Below, one piece after another: positions 12,768-13,335 of a stretch of DNA of 13,335 nt. Under the pieces are notes generated by a model that was given only the letters and a program-made list of their open reading frames with translations, had not been told where the DNA came from and ran no database searches. The stretch comes from Bacteroidota bacterium (GTDB lineage: Bacteria > Bacteroidota > Bacteroidia > Flavobacteriales > Flavobacteriaceae): NCBI GenBank assembly GCA_023457535.1, contig JAEWLN010000047.1, positions 1 through 13,335 of the forward strand. Direction: 5' to 3'. A program made the translations under genes and the position numbers. The stretch's first letter is position 1; each line of letters opens with the position of its first letter.

Positions 12768-12833
12768 CCCAATTCCTTTTTAAGATATAACATTTAACGA
12801 CAATTGTAAAAAAGTTAAAATAAATCCATGCGT

Positions 12834-12841
12834 TAATTTTA
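12834..12841 (+). promoter_or_regulatory. Weak candidate -7 box of the lipoprotein gene (TAATTTTA)
   Basis: One base from TAnnTTTG, 30 bp before ATG 12872, in a very AT-rich stretch where such matches are easily found. Confidence 0.3.
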
Positions 12842-12871
12842 CTTCAACAAAATCTAATTAAAAATCAATCT

Positions 12872-13335
12872 TATGAAAAGCAAGTTTTTATTACTGGGAG
12901 CAGCCGCAATTGTAATGAGTTTGTCTTCGTGCAAGAACGAAGCAGAGGAAAATGCCAAGCGCTCCGTAGACAATTACACAAGTTATGTGGATTCGGTCAG
13001 CAATGTGGCCGAAGCCGATGTCAAAGCCAACTGGGATGCGATCAACGCGCGTTCTGAACAACAACTCGCCGATGCCAAAGCGGCGCTGGCCAACCTCAAA
13101 GACCGCGCTGACGCAGAAGAGCGAATCAACGCTGCGGAAGCCAAATACAACGAATGGCGCACACGCGTTGAAACTTCTGTAGCAGCTGAAGCCGCCGCCG
13201 CAGATCCAAAAACCACATTGCGCAATTCGCTCTTTGGCGAAGGAAAAGTAGGTGCAGACATGAAGTTTGACTGGGTGAACAAAGACAATATCCACCAAAC
13301 TTACCAAAACTTCGTCCACACCGTGGAAAACAACA
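12872..13335 (+). CDS. Lipoprotein, possibly DUF6565-like (partial, runs off right edge)
   Basis: ATG 12872 opens a frame with no stop for the remaining 154 codons. MKSKFLLLGAAAIVMSLSSC is a signal peptide ending in a lipobox (LSSC, Cys20), so the mature protein should be lipid-anchored. It continues KNEAEENAKRSVDNYTSYVD, then an Ala/Glu/Lys-rich helical region (about 50-115) with heptad-like spacing (ADAKAALANLKDRADAEERI), and later FDWVNKDNIHQTYQNFVHTV. I associate the YVDSVSNVAEADVKANW ... NSLFGEGKVGADMKFDWVN pattern with flavobacterial DUF6565-type lipoproteins; this is from memory. Codon use is like the neighbours. Its terminus and length are unknown. It is divergent from the ABC ATPase. 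Confidence 0.8.

Noticed and set aside
12891..13319. Minus-strand 142-aa and 101-aa frames at the right end
   Set aside because: They oppose a frame with signal peptide and lipobox; their translations look like reverse reading of Ala/Glu-rich codons.

Overview
The window looks like a chromosomal segment of a Flavobacteriia-type Bacteroidetes, probably a relatively GC-rich Flavobacterium relative. Supporting evidence: genes have no Shine-Dalgarno sequences, several have a TAnnTTTG -7 box just upstream, SecA has the enlarged Bacteroidetes architecture, and several small proteins (a DUF2795 protein, an acidic 75-aa protein, a Lys-rich 35-aa protein) match families I associate with this class. 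I see no phage, transposase, CRISPR array, rRNA or tRNA. The genus is inferred, because no search could be run.

Layout. 1-327 holds a 65-bp repeat in two copies 177 bp apart, the second part of a long imperfect hairpin, then the terminator of a minus-strand outer-membrane beta-barrel gene (328-918). 919-1290 is a divergent intergenic region. 1291-2942 (+) is a MATE exporter followed 5 bp later by a small acidic protein. 2943-3086 is a convergent gap with a GC-rich nested-hairpin element resembling a recurrent flavobacterial intergenic sequence. 3087-4172 (-) is meaB. 4269-4676 (-) is an Rrf2 regulator divergent from an AEC-family transporter (4797-5705, +), followed by a GlcD-type FAD dehydrogenase (5780-7183, +). 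7213-7320 (-) is a 35-codon Lys-rich gene. 7479-10832 (-) is secA, preceded by a DUF2795 protein (10927-11148, -), a PduO-type cobalamin adenosyltransferase (11338-11907, -) and a LolD/MacB-like ABC ATPase (12058-12744, -). A lipoprotein gene starts at 12872 (+) and runs off the right edge.

How they fit together. MeaB and the adenosyltransferase are bacterial counterparts of human MMAA and MMAB and both serve AdoCbl-dependent methylmalonyl-CoA mutase, although they are separate transcription units here. The Rrf2/AEC/GlcD block could be a regulated 2-hydroxyacid (lactate/glycolate-like) transport and oxidation module, which is inference from context. Most of the rest is housekeeping: secretion, envelope and efflux. 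Most genes appear to be single units with their own promoter and terminator.

No clearly new multi-gene system is visible. The least explained parts are the two non-coding structured elements (1-242 and 2958-3058), the tiny Lys-rich gene, and the palindromes around the adenosyltransferase gene.
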